Shown piece by piece: positions 44,441-56,565 of a stretch of DNA of 64,000 nucleotides (position 1 is the stretch's first letter; each line of letters opens with the position of its first letter). A program made the translations under genes and the position numbers. The notes under the pieces were generated by a model. It ran no database searches. It was not told the DNA's origin and saw only the letters and a program-made list of their open reading frames with translations. The stretch is from positions 5,952,001-6,016,000 of the forward strand of contig OX291544.1 in NCBI GenBank assembly GCA_946406115.1. The letters run 5' to 3'. This stretch comes from Apoda limacodes. Taxonomy: Eukaryota > Arthropoda > Insecta > Lepidoptera > Limacodidae.

Positions 44441-47400
44441 CGTGTGACGGAACGAGCGCGGCAACAGCGCCGCCGCCCCCGCCTCCTTCACCCGCGGCTC
44501 TACGTATGTACGTGTACGTGTACGGATACGTACAGCAGACTTTTCATAAACAAATTACAAATTTTAGATACGCTGGAGAGGAGCTTCAGCTTTAATAGGT
44601 TGTTTTACAAGTCTGTATAAAACATCGTTAAACTCATTATCGTCTTAGTTTTATCGCTGTTGAAAGATTTTTTCTCAAGAAGTTTTTAATGTCTTAATTG
44701 AATAGGTACTTTGATGAAAAGGCGTCAATTAATATTTTTTTAAGTTGATATGTACGTAGAAAATACTTTTAATTTGTTAAGTTTTATAATAAAGTTTCTT
44801 AACGAAAATTTAAGGTTAATGGCAAAGTATTTTTTTTTTGTTCAAATTAGGTTTTAGTGTATTAGTTATTACATACTTTTTTTTCAGCTATTTTTGTCAT
44901 ACGTGCATTTGTGCATTAAGATAAGTAAGTTTATATACATGTATGTGTGTGTGTCTTGTATTGTATCGGCAGGTTGTTGGACTATGGTTTTCTCTTTCTT
45001 TTCTACAAAACATGAAGTATTTTCCTGTATCGTTGCCTGTTCTAACAAACGAAGACGAGCGATAATCAACGACCGCATAACTGGCACCGATCATTTATTA
45101 CATACATTATCATAACCTATATAAATGTACCTACATTACACGTTGAATAGATAGAGATATCGAGCTTTCGTTCATTTTATGATTATGATTTTAGACATGA
45201 ACAGTATGAATTTCTTCGGTCTCAAATCAACACATAGGTGTTCCGGTAAAATATTAATTTTACGTGGTATTTTGATACCTACCTTTATTTGAAATTTAAC
45301 TGAGCTTATTTATATTCAGTCACTGTATATACATTTGTATCGGATAGTAAAATTTAATTGCTGATATTTACAATTTACTGTGTGTTAAAAGAAACGATTA
45401 TTTGAAATGATTATTTTATAGACTTACTAAATCATGACTATTTTTGACATTTTTTTGTAGATTCGTCTGCTCGGTTCGATACATGCGTTATTTGTTGAAC
45501 ATATTCTAGGTCACACTCCGCGGCGCGACCTCGGTGCTCTACCGGCCCGTGCCAGCTTGCTTGACAATAACGACAGCTCGCTTCAAGGAGAACCGAATTA
45601 CCTAGTTGATATATTTTTAGGCACAGCTTACCTGTCTCGTAACGCGATACCTATATTATTCTAATACTAACTGATCGTTTTCAAATATTAAGGCATTTAT
45701 GTATAGGTGGAGTGGAATTCCATAATAGCGTAGCTGGTCAGTGGATATTTCCTTAACTGGATTTTGAGTTTCATTGCATAAGTTAGAGGCTAGGCTCCCA
45801 GATTCTCAGATCGTTCCATAATTTCAGCAAGCGTAGTAAAGTAAATTCTACAAAACCTAACTTATGTCTAAAACAAATAATATTGTCAGAATTGCATAGT
45901 TTTTGTTTATGTTAGTCTATACCAGCTTCTAAACATGTGTGCCAAATTTCATAAGTGTATGTATGTATTTAAGTATGTATGTTTGTTTGTCCGCGCATAT
46001 CTTAAAAACTATATGTCGTATTTTAAAAAGTATTTAAATTATGTCATCGATAGCGCAACCCGAACAACTCAAACGGGCATACACGTGGTCATTGCGTGCG
46101 GACGCTTCTGAGCGGCACCGACCTCAAAAATATTGTGTGCATATTTACTTTAAATTTTGTAAAAGATAAAACGTTTATTCCTCCCTTTTTAGTTATTAAT
46201 TGAATAAATTACTTTTTTTTTAATTCAATTACGACAAAATACTAGGCGTTATTGGGGATAGTCTCGAGTACTGAATTAGTAGTTATTTTAGAGAAAAATG
46301 TATGCAAGTACTTTTACGGGTCTCGAGAGGCAAGACCTACTTACTGCACACATTTTCTTTTCGAATACCAGAGTCTTTCTTACTATTACTGTTCTCAATA
46401 AGATCCCAGATAATAAGATCATAGAAAACGTAGTATATTTTTTTTCTCACAAAGAGTAATTTTAAATATTATACCTGGTTGATCACCCCAGCTGATTTTA
46501 ATTATGAAATATTCTTTGCCAGATTTTCCTACTACCTAAATCACCGCCAATTTACTAGTTATATTACGCAATTGCGTGAAGACATTATGTCCTACGTGAT
46601 CCGAAATGGGAATGACAAGAGCGCCACCGATTTTATTAAATGTTTTGCGGTATTTAAAATCATATGACAAAGATAATAAAAAAATCAACCTTTAGTTTTT
46701 ACTAAGCTTTTACAAATTAAATATCATAAACTTTAGGAAAAAACAAGTGACAATATAACGGGAACTAAATGCGAAGTTAAGGTCATTTGTGGTATTTTTT
46801 CTGTCTTCTGGTGTAACTTAAATTAATAATTCATTGGTAGGTATATTGTTTCCCTTAATAAGTAATTAAATGACTACAAGTTCCGCTCGTAGCGGCGTAG
46901 CACCACGTAGGAACGTTTCGCTCGAGCCACGCGACGGTACTTATGCAAAAGAGGCCAATAATTCATCGCTCCTCCGTCTATTGCAGGCAGCATTATCATA
47001 ACAATCCCTCGCTCGCTATGAAATAAAATAAGCTAGCACCCGGTAGGTAAGCTAAAATTTAAGTTAGAATTTATTTTAACATAAAAATGATTATATTTAT
47101 ATATGTTTGTACAACGACAAAATGAATTACGTAAATAACTCTTTTATTACGTACACAAATATCGATAACGTCAAATTTTGTCCAGCCGTATTCTTATCTA
47201 TCTATGCATGCACTCGTTGACGATGAATGAGACGGTGCGATACATGAAACTCGTGCTAGAATGATACAGCCGCTTGTATGAAAGGAAACACATGTTCTTT
47301 TTTTAAAATCTTAATTTTTTCTTTTATCTCGACTGTCAAGCGGACAGACGCGTTTAGTAACCCCGAATACAGCTTATTTATAATCCAAGGCCACACGCAT

Positions 47401-48238
47401 TGCTTTTGTTTTGTCTGAAATTGCATCTCATTTAAAATCTATATACTTACTCGTTAGTGCAATTTTTCAGTTACGTGTATGTTATTATTTCAATACACGG
47501 CAAGTTAACATTATTCAGTTGAATATGGAATTAAGGGGGCAGTTTCAGCCTTTCAGCACGGTGAGTGGGAGTGAGATAGCATCACTTTAGTTAGACGATT
47601 CATTTCGTTCGATATTATATTGAACAACTTTATAACTACGCGTATTAGAGGAACGAGTTCGTACAACGTTTTCTCATTTCCCGGGACGCAACTTTTCTAA
47701 TATTATAGTTTCATTCATATTGTTGGTAGTTTCGTGGAGTTTTCTTTCTGGAAACCTAAAGACTATTTCCATAACTATTATTTCGCTTTTATTGCTTTGG
47801 TAGTTTCTTTTGCTTCAAATGGATTTGTTGAAGTTCGAAGTTTTCTGCTTTATCGCTTGGAAATTATGTTTGTTCTACATATTTTTTATTGAAAGATAAA
47901 TCAGCTACTCAAGAAATAACATAGCAAAGCAAAAAATTGAGTTTCGATTCAGTTTATTGCTTTTTAAACATGTAGATATATGCATATATGTGTGAACTTC
48001 TAGTAGAGATATTAATCGGTAATCATTTAAAAAACATATATGTATGTACATTTAATATCAAGGTCACACACACATAAACTTTAGGCACTAGTTAGGTAGT
48101 GCTTTAGAAATAATTCCTATAACATTCACGTAATTAATCCAATGTCAAATGTTTTTGGACATCCACAGTTCACAATTAAATATCTTTCTTTACATTTTTT
48201 CAATAGCTGGCAAGGAAAAAACCAAGTAGATTCTACTA
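44441..48238. other. Non-coding stretch
   Basis: 44,441-44,535 is GC-rich ((TACGTG)n-like run at 44,502-44,530) and continuous with the candidate promoter. 45,920-46,140 includes GTATGTATGT-type runs and decayed repeat boxes. 46,880-46,960 is a CpG-rich patch with CCGCTCGTAGCGG. No coding region was recognised. Confidence 0.45.
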
Positions 48239-48464
48239 AGGGTGCGTTCCAAATCGCAACGAGGAAGTTAAAAAATTGGTTTTGGGACACCCAGGGTAGA
48301 GTAATTTTCCAACTGTCAAGTTGAATTCTTTACACTGCCATAGAAATGGTAGAAAATCACTCCTGTCAGTGTGAAAATTAACTGTCAAACGCTCGTTCCA
48401 GAACGGGTTGATTTTTCAACTCTGCCGGGCGATAATTACTCGGCGTGATTTGGAACATAGCCCT
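48239..48464. mobile_element. TIR element, 226 bp (AGGGTGCGTTCC type)
   Basis: The left end AGGGTGCGTTCCAAATC and the complement of the right end AGGGCTATGTTCCAAATC are inverted repeats, continuing as CGCAACGAG / ACGCCGAG. Between them is non-coding DNA with several CTGTCA boxes. The outer flanks are CTA and ATA, so a TA-type duplication is possible but not proven. The termini resemble the element at 55,558-55,990. Confidence 0.65.
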
Positions 48465-49030
48465 ATACTATGATCATCTGGCAGATATCGCGCTACATTT
48501 GTGAATCATCATGGCCGCCATATGATTACAAAATTACTATAAATTACAACAACCATTACGCAAATTACAGTCCGACATTGTATATTTTATGGCACAGTGC
48601 ATATCTAAAACACAATTATTATCGAGATTGTGCTCTGTAATTTACTCGCATTTTTCTTGAAGAACAACTACGCAAATTGAGTTTAAAGACTTAGTAATTT
48701 TGCGCTTAATAACAATGACTATTGTAACCATGTTAAACAAATTATTCGAGTAAAAACACTTCAATTTCGAAACAAAACATACAATAACTTTCGGAATATT
48801 CATGAAGATAAAACACAAGGAAAATAAGGGGATAATGGGCCAAGACAGCGTGATACGGGCAGAAATGAAGATATAATTGAATGTCAATGTTGATTTTTAA
48901 TTAAGTATGTAGAGCTGTGCAATTTATGCAGGAGGGTGTCTCAATTTTCATTATAAACAGCTGGAAATGCTTGGTGGTCTGTTTAAAATATACAGGTTAG
49001 AACAAAATATTTAAAGATATGTATATATAA
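48465..49030. other. Non-coding stretch
   Basis: AT-rich; nothing recognised. Confidence 0.55.
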
Positions 49031-49175
49031 TCTACCACAGAGGGCAAACAAGCATACGGTCCGCCTAATATCAATTAAGGATCTCATTCTACAACTTAAG
49101 CGTTCGCAGTAGAAAGGAAGGACCTCTGAAACCGTGCAGTGTGTGACCATTTTGGTCCTAAGGTGTGAGAATGAA
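49031..49175 (-). mobile_element. 3' fragment of jockey/CR1-type LINE (second copy)
   Basis: Read on the minus strand, TTCATTCTCACACCTTAGGA, CCAAAATGGTC and GCGAACGCTTAAGTTGTAGA match the end of the reverse-transcriptase frame in the LINE at 60,138-60,230 (codons for HSHTL, PKW, RTLRLWNE). After a deletion it continues with ATTAGGCGGACCGTATGCTT and GTTTGCC, the LINE 3' UTR (60,366-60,393). A broken, internally deleted copy. Confidence 0.8.
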
Positions 49176-50296
49176 TTCCCTGTCGATAATCAGTTTTCTT
49201 ATTTAAAATCCTGCGAATATTATAATGATGAAAAAACTTTTAAAAGAGATATATAAAACAGATACCAACAGCATTAAGCCAACTTTTATTAGAAAAAGTT
49301 CTTTTGTCGTTAAGTTAAACTTTTTCCCGACAATAGTCGTAATTAAAAGTTGGTGGCAGGCCAATGGCTGGCAATGCGCTCGATGACAGCGCTGCGGCGA
49401 TGCCTGCAATCCGCTATTATCGCGCAGGTGCTATATTACGCTGATATAAAAGGCGCCAAAATTTGCTTAGGATAGAATACTTCCCGCCTTATTAATTTTA
49501 AAAAGTTCTATATAGGTATATTTATTATTCCGTCGAAATGCTAGTGTTGTTGAAACTAAAAACTAAAAAAAAACCCTTTTCTTAGAAAAAAGTATTTGAT
49601 TCAATGTTTTATTAGATCATAAGTGTTTGTGTGTATTATTTTTTTGTTGTTTTTTATTATTTTTTCTACCCTAACTTTACCTAACTTTTGGTAATTATAA
49701 AGAACACCTATCTGCAATAAATAACTAAGTAGGTAAGTTAAGTATATCAAGTATCATCTTACAAATTAATGACCATGCGATGCGGAAATTAAACGCTATT
49801 CCAGCGGGTAGTAGTGGGGTAGACATTCCCCCCATTTCCCCATTTCTAGGGGATGGAAGGGGGAGTAGGGAGTTAGAACAGCAATCTAGGGGTATGAATA
49901 GTCTGGGTGGTTGAAATATCTAGCGCCGTAAGCTGCCCATCAGGCCTACGAAAATGCATTTAGGCTTTAGATGAGACATAGCTTGTATATGCGTGTATTT
50001 TACCCTAAATCTCACTAAGGTAATGTAGTATCATACCTATGTATTCTGTTTAACGTTTAATCATAACATGTAGGGCTGTCACGAAATTAGATTTTTAATT
50101 AATCGAGAAATAATTTAAGCCGAAGTTGCAGTCTATTCTTAATTTCAATTCTATTGAAATTTTGGCGTCAAATTAAACTATTTACATGTCTTACTTGATA
50201 ATATCTTTTTTTTGCTACAGAATCAACTACAATTTTAAGATTTACTAATCGCTAAATGAAACTACAATGTAAACTATTAGAATTTACATTTGTAAA
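49176..50296. other. Non-coding stretch
   Basis: AT-rich. A solo end-like sequence TAGGGCTGTCACG lies at 50,073, resembling the left end of the weak TIR element at 25,612. A purine-rich patch GGGGATGGAAGGGGGAGTAG lies at 49,850-49,870. Nothing else. Confidence 0.45.
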
Positions 50297-50550
50297 TCCA
50301 TACTAATATTATAAATGCGAAAGTAATTCTGTCTGTCTGTCTGTCTCTGTCTGTTACCTCTTTACGCTTAAATTGCTGAACCAATTCAAACGAAATTTGG
50401 CATAAAGATAGTTTAAGTTCCGGGAAAGGACATAGGCTACTTGAAAACGTCAAGGGTGCGTCGGTTTTTTTTCTATAATTGAGGAGTTGCCGTTGAAATC
50501 CTACACGAATAATCGAATTTAGGGCGAGTGGAACGGCGGGAAAAAGTCAG
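50297..50550 (+). mobile_element. Mini-Helitron (Lep1-like) with (CTGT)n, 3' end decayed
   Basis: It starts TCCATACTAATATTATAAAT after an A, followed by a (CTGT)n microsatellite (50,331-50,354), CTGAACCAATTCAAACG, ATTGAGGAGTTGCCGT and AATTTAGGGCGAGTGGAACGG. It ends near GTCAG|T instead of GCTAG|T. Confidence 0.6.
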
Positions 50551-50605
50551 TATATGAAGCGTCATTCATTAGTAATATCTTTTCGGAGCACTCATAAAGC
50601 ACTAC

Positions 50606-51960
50606 TAGGGCATGAATATCGGAATCTCGGAATATCGAAACTCCGGAATCTCGGATTGCTAGGTTCGTAATTAAAATATCGATACTGAGGAGATCAATAC
50701 CGTTACATCGGAATCAGTAAAATTTTATATTTAAGTTTTTAAATAAGACGTAAATCATGCCAGCCCGTGATCAGCACTTCGGGCAATGTTGTCTCACTTA
50801 CACCTTATTTAACAGCTCAAGAGTTATATAACGCAATACAGCCTACGTACAGTGCGTCTCGCTTGCTTGTGGACTCAATACTCTCGTTTTGATAGTCCAT
50901 TAATGTTTACTTCGTGCAACCTCGCATAGCGACAAAAAAATCCTGAGAAATTGATGTATCTGATACAAGCATGCACATATCGTATATCAGTTTTGCCAAG
51001 CAGTGTTAAAAGTAAGCCTGTTTTTCGTCAACTGCATATTTTTGTAGTTTTGTTCAAAGTTCACATTCAGATAAATTAAATTAACGCCTTAAATTTTTTA
51101 AGAATATTCAATCAAGTTTCCTTCGAAGAAAATGTGCATAATCTGATAGGTAAATAACTAGTTTTATTTTTTTTGATTTCGACTACTTATATTTTATCTT
51201 AGTTGATTTTTAGTTTTTTTTTATTTTGTTTGCAGAATGAAAGAAGGGGTGCAGGAGTTTCTACGAAACGTTTGTTTTCTAAAGGATGGATAAATAATTA
51301 ATAATAAAGTATTATAAATTAATAGTTTTATTATTTTCTTTATTTGTTTTTATATAATTATTATTTTATTAAAGATAATTCTGAGTTTATTCTTAAATTA
51401 ATAATGGTATAGTAGAAGTAATAGTACCATAATACATTGTAAGTAAAACATAAACTATTTTTTTTACAATATAATCGAGTCTGATTTAGAAATAAGATTT
51501 TGTTCATAGGGCAAGCGCATCCAACGTGATGTAAGGTGCGTGATGGGTGAGACGCGTAAGACACATCACCAATCAATAACCAGCCTATAACCAGTTCACT
51601 GTTGGAGGCCTTTCCTTATGAACGCTTACACCACTGGTCCTTCGCCTGCCTGGCGAAGCCCTTATGCTTATGGGTAAACCTTCTAATGAAGTAACATACG
51701 AGTAAGTCACATAATATGGCAAATTATTATTAAATATGTTTCATTTGATTGCGTTTATAATTTTTGTCATAGTTTAATCATCAAGGTGGTGATATTGTGT
51801 TTCTAATGTTGAATATTAAAATAAATTGGTTTAATATACCTTTCTTCTCGTATCTAAACTAACTTTATAACAAATATTTTCAAATTCCGATTATATTATC
51901 GGAATTCCGATATTGAAATCTAATATCGGAATTAAAAACCTTCGTATATTACATACCCTA
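50606..51960. mobile_element. hAT-like DNA transposon, 1,355 bp, with 8-bp target duplication
   Basis: The element begins TAGGGCATGAATATCGGAA and ends with the complement of TAGGGTATGTAATATACGAA, imperfect TIRs of about 20 bp. It is flanked on both sides by the same octamer AGCACTAC (50,598-50,605 and 51,961-51,968). TAGGG ends and 8-bp duplications are the signature of hAT transposons. Subterminal TCGGAAT/ATTCCGA repeats at both ends fit transposase-binding arrays. There is no complete transposase; a spliced-looking tail (TTTGCAG then codons NERRGAGVSTKRLFSKGW, stop, AATAAA) at about 51,236-51,307 may be a transposase relic. Confidence 0.85.
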
Positions 51961-51968
51961 AGCACTAC

Positions 51969-53092
51969 ACACCGGCCTCCGTAAATTACAGACTCCTGTT
52001 TTTCAGAATATTTTGTATTTTGTCGGGAGTCTGGGCCTTTTTAATTTTAATTTTACACATAAAAAATTGGGGTCGGGAAATGTGTGAGATTCGTGAATAT
52101 GTGAGGAAGTTAGGATTTGATGATTGTAGTTTAACTATATTGTACGTTATGAAATCGAGATTGGAAAACAATCTGGATATCTTGTGTTTTCGGTTTTTTA
52201 GAAACGGTTATACAAATTTCAAAGTTTAAATTTTTTTTTTTTTATTTATTTAGAAGATTTCTCATCAATTATTTAAAATTGTAGTTATCTTTAAACGCGC
52301 CTCACTATTTCCACTACGTAACGTATAGTACTACTTTTCATGACGTAACAATATACTGGCACTTTGTACACGAATACGCGCGTTTTTGCTCGATTTAAAA
52401 ATAGTCGTAAGGATTCATAATAAAAAGTAACTACCGGAGCAAAAATTATCTTTTACCAATATTTTCTTTGCATATAATATTTTATAATTAATATTTTATT
52501 TTTTTATTATACATTTAATTATTAATTTAATGAAAGAAACCTGCTAAGTTCGGTTTCGCGCAACAAGGATTCCACACCACCAGATAATAGATGAGGCCGA
52601 CTTATTATTATTTGTTGTTTTACTATAGAAGGAAGGAAGGTTGTATGTTTTTACACTAGAGCAAAAACAACAAAAATATATATTGTTTTTTTAATTTTTT
52701 CTCTTCTAACTGTTTATAAAGAAATCCCCCATAAGACCAACGGTATTTAGTAATTTTTTGTACACCATCACTTTCTATCGTTTGAAGAACTTGTTTGTCG
52801 ATCTCACCCATACTACCAGCTGTAATCTCGACGGACCTATTTTAGACACTTTAGGTCTCCCGCCTTCGGAGGCCTTAACGGGTTTAAGGTGATATGCCTC
52901 ACCTGGCTGTGTCTCTAACAGTTTTTAAGATCTAAGGTGCTAAAAGTAAATAATTTGCATTTCGCAATGTTTTGTTGTAATGTAATTATTTATATTTGTA
53001 ATATGAACCTAAAAACAAAGTTATTTCATATAGTGAGGCAGTTCGTATGTATTTCTTGTTTTTGCCCACGGCTTTGCCCGCTTAACCTCCAA
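51969..53092. other. Non-coding stretch
   Basis: AT-rich. 52,840-52,915 is GC-richer (TTTAGGTCTCCCGCCTTCGG ... CCTCACCTGGCTGTGTC) and looks like a piece of an old repeat, unidentified. No gene. Confidence 0.45.
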
Positions 53093-53233
53093 TCCAAACC
53101 CAAACTAATATACATTTGTGGGAATCTGTTTGTTTGTTATTATTTAACGTCGTTACGGAAAACGAATTGAACTGAATTTTGGCACAGCGATGAACTAAAC
53201 ACGCGGAGTAACTACATATCAGGGAAAAGCTAG
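53093..53233 (+). mobile_element. Mini-Helitron (Lep1-like), 141 bp
   Basis: It starts TCCAAACCCAAACTAATATA after an A and ends AGGGAAAAGCTAG followed by T. It contains CGTTACGGAAAACGAATTGA and TTTTGGCACAGCGATG, the usual inner boxes. Confidence 0.65.
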
Positions 53234-53909
53234 TTATAGATATTTTACATGTAAGTGTCACAATTTTTAGGTCGATACATCGGCCGTATTAAAATTTATA
53301 GTTTCGGTCGTTTTTGTGAGTTCTTTCTTTTAATAAATATTTTTGTACAAACACACCGAGCTCTAACTATATAATAATATATAATGTACCTAAACATATG
53401 TAGGTATGTATCAATGAGTATGTATACTTACTTAAAATCCATATTATACAAAAATGAAAACTCCAATACTCATACCTCGAAAGCATAAGATACAAAATTA
53501 TATTAAGTAGGTACCTACTTAGTATCTGTTTCTAACATTAAGAAGGTACTTATACTCAATATATAATTAGCAACGAGATCGATTAACATGGCGAATCTAA
53601 TAAGAATGCAAATGGATTCTTGGAAGTACAAACATAATTTCATTATTAAGAACGTCTACGTGATATATTATCAAGTTAAAATTAAATTAATTTCGCCACC
53701 CCTGCTCTGTCCCCTCCGCCCCACCCCGCGTCGCTATCTCCTGATATATAGAGGATGTTTAATTAAAATATCTGTAAGTGATTTACAGTACTGTCGATAA
53801 TTGTAGGCACAAGGTTGATTTATCGGACACTCCGTTTGATATAGAAGAATTATCGCCCAAGAGAAAGTAAATCATAATTTTATTGATTTGTTTATTAAAT
53901 ATATGTTGA
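53234..53909. other. Non-coding stretch
   Basis: AT-rich with a pyrimidine-rich GC patch (53,695-53,735). Nothing recognised. Confidence 0.5.
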
Positions 53910-54238
53910 TCTATATTATTATAAATTCGAATGTGTCTCTGTCTGTCAGTCTGTTTGTTTGTCTGTTGTTTGTTTTTTTTTTTTTGTTTTTTTTTGCCGC
54001 AACGGAGCATCCAATTGCGCTGCATTTCGACACAGCGATAGTTGAAGAGAAGGACGTAGGTAAATTTTTACCCCAGAAAATACAAAAGTTCCAGAATAAC
54101 TATAAAAGAATTCACTTAAACGAGCTATAGCTCCAGCCATAGACATAGCAAACTTCTTTAGTATAATCACGAATAACCCGTCGGAATATCACGTCGATAA
54201 GCAAATTTAAATCGAGTGGAGCTGCGTGCAAAAGCTAG
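53910..54238 (+). mobile_element. Mini-Helitron (Lep1-like), 329 bp
   Basis: It starts TCTATATTATTATAAATTCG after an A and ends GCGTGCAAAAGCTAG followed by T. It has a (CTGT)/(TTTG) tract, then CGCAACGGAGCATCCAATTG, CACAGCGATAGTTGAAGAG and AAATCGAGTGGAGCTGCG. This is the longest copy with both ends intact. Confidence 0.75.
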
Positions 54239-55557
54239 TTATTAAAAAAATATTACTTGTTTCGCTATACTCTTAACTTGAAAAAATACCATTTTTATAC
54301 CTATATCTAAACCTTTCGCATAAAACAATCTTTTTATTAATAAAAATCTATTATTTTGGTATTTATTTACGGCACATTTATTATATGTTATCACCTACAG
54401 ACCACAGACAGACAAACGCGAAGGCAGCGACTTTATATAAGCACTACGTCTCTTGTGATGTACATAGTATTTTCTCAAGAAATAAGAAATAAATATGCAA
54501 TAAATACCTTCATTTTTGCGAGATTTAACTTTTTCCGGGTGAGAGAAGAATTTAATTTTCATCGGAAATTGGTATCCTTAGGCGAGGCGAGGCGGGCTGC
54601 ATCTATTGAATTTACTCGATAAAACTCCGTAAATATCTATTGTCGGTTTGTTTATCGGGAATTTTCATAAGGTAAATCATAATAAATTAAATTAAATTAT
54701 AATAATTTAAATAAATTTAATTGTTAGGTAATTAATCTACATCACAGTTTGGATACTAACTTTGATACTATATGTAAGTGACGTTTTAGATATCTTTTAT
54801 GTACTACGCATTAGTATAATAAATAATAATAAAAAATATTAAAGTATATATTAAAGATCCAAGTCCCTCGAATAAAATTCCCTTGCTTTTTACTTGTTGT
54901 ATGATTTACTATTGCTTTAATAAAAAAAGTATAAAGTTATTGAATGTCGGTCAATACACAATTGCATATTTATATACTTTACTAGATAGGAGAAAAAGTG
55001 GTCTACAACCTTAATTTGGCAGGGATTTAAAAGGGTTATTAACCATTAAGGATTGTTTTAATACCTATTAACATTGTAAGTACAATTTAAGCTTCAAATT
55101 ATTTAAAAACAGTTTAGACGTGGTCAACGGCATGACGTGAAATATTTTTGCTTATAATAGTATTTTATGCTACCTAACAAAAACTTAAAATCTATTAATT
55201 TTGAGTAATCACTTCTAAAGTCAGTTTGTACGGCAAATTTTTTTTCTATCGAGTAAAGTAAGTTAACACCTACTCTATTTTATTTAAGTCAACTATGTTA
55301 CAAAAGTTAAAAAAAAATATTTTTATACCCCCTCTATACGAGCAATTTAATACGCTCACACATGCTTCATCATTCCGCGCCACGCCCTCTTATTACTTTC
55401 TTAAATAAATATGAATGTAATTAAATCAAACTTCAAACGCCATACAATACTTTCAAAATCTAATTTTTAGATTTCCAGAGGCCAATAGCAAAAACGGAAC
55501 CGTATTAGTTTCGGCTTGTCCGTCCGTCTGTCCGGAATCTAATAAGACGGAAGTCTT
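54239..55557. other. Non-coding stretch
   Basis: AT-rich. 55,485-55,550 (AAAAACGGAACCGTATTAGT, GTCCGTCCGTCTGTCCGG) is a decayed end of the GGTTCCGTA family in reverse. Nothing else. Confidence 0.5.
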
Positions 55558-55990
55558 AGGGCGCGGTCGTATTGGGATGCAGAATCATTATTTTCTTTCA
55601 CTTTGTCATCTGACATCCGTTCGTTTAGCATTGGTGTCAAAATTTTAGTATCATCTGTAACAATCTGTCATGCGTTCGTTTACGATATTTTTGTTATTTT
55701 TGTCACTTTTGCCACCGAAAAATTAGACCCATGTCTGGAGTAGGGTTTTTTTTTTGTGTTAATCTGTCAAATTGCCTATACATATTCATTGTTAATAGCA
55801 GTGTGTGGGTGTGTGTCTTATCGTAGTGTGTGTACGTCAACCGTTCGTTTTGCAAGTTTTGCAACCAAAAATTTTGTTAGTAACGTTTCAAATCTAAATG
55901 AACGATAGGTGTGGGTGGCAAAACTGGCGTTGACAAAAGTGTGAAAAGTATCAATTGTGGGAACTCTTAATCCCAAAACGAACGCGCCCT
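55558..55990. mobile_element. TIR element, 433 bp (AGGGCGCGTTCG type)
   Basis: The left end AGGGCGCGGTCGTATTGGG and the complement of the right end AGGGCGCGTTCGTTTTGGG match at all but two of 19 positions. Between them are repeated TTCGTTTA/GTTCGTTT and TCATCTG boxes and no coding frame. It is flanked by CTT and AAA, so target duplication is unclear (TA at most). The ends resemble those of the element at 48,239. Confidence 0.75.
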
Positions 55991-56239
55991 AAATCGTTGT
56001 TAGTTTTGCAATGAAACCATTTTTTTTTTTTTTTTTGGTGGCGGATTTTTTTTGCACGTACTCCTACATGGGATGTCGTTAGATAGTCTATTCAAAATGT
56101 GCGTGCACCTACGTGTACGTCGACAGCTCGACTTCGCGTTTTATTCATATTTTTCTGTTTCTCGAGTTCGTAATTTCCTTCTCATTTAAATCTTACTTAA
56201 AAATTTTAATTATGTGTTGGTTTTAATATAATAATAATA
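55991..56239. other. Non-coding gap
   Basis: It contains a T17 tract (56,021-56,037) and ordinary AT-rich sequence. Confidence 0.6.
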
Positions 56240-56565
56240 ATGGTTATTTGGACATACCACATAGCACCACCTAATTCCAAACTACGCAAAGCTTGTCAGA
56301 CAATAGCCATACAAATACTTATATGCATTTCGTTTGTAAATACATACATATCATACATAAATACACCTAGCCTCAAGATACATGAACTATTATTATTACT
56401 CAACACAAATGAATATTTTAATAAACGTTGGTCTAGTGCGGGAATCAAACCCGCTTACCATAAGGTGGACCGTAAGCTTGTTAGACACCTTGCTTAAAAA
56501 ACACCCTCTGCAAAGCAGCCGGCCACTCTTCCAACTAGGCTGCGAGGGAGTCAAATTGTCAGCCT
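56240..56565 (-). repeat. tRNA-derived SINE, interrupted by a LINE tail
   Basis: Minus strand: A box region AGCCTAGTTGGAAGAGTGGC and GGCTGCTTTGCAGAGGG, then 50 bp resembling the LINE 3' UTR (AACAAGCTTACGGTCCACC, TTATGGTAAGCG), then B box GGGTTTGATTCCCGC. A tail with ATCTTGAGGCTAGGTGTATT and TATGTATGTATTTACAAA follows. Without the 50-bp insert the head would have normal tRNA spacing. The tail is shared with the copy at 57,530-57,712. Confidence 0.65.
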
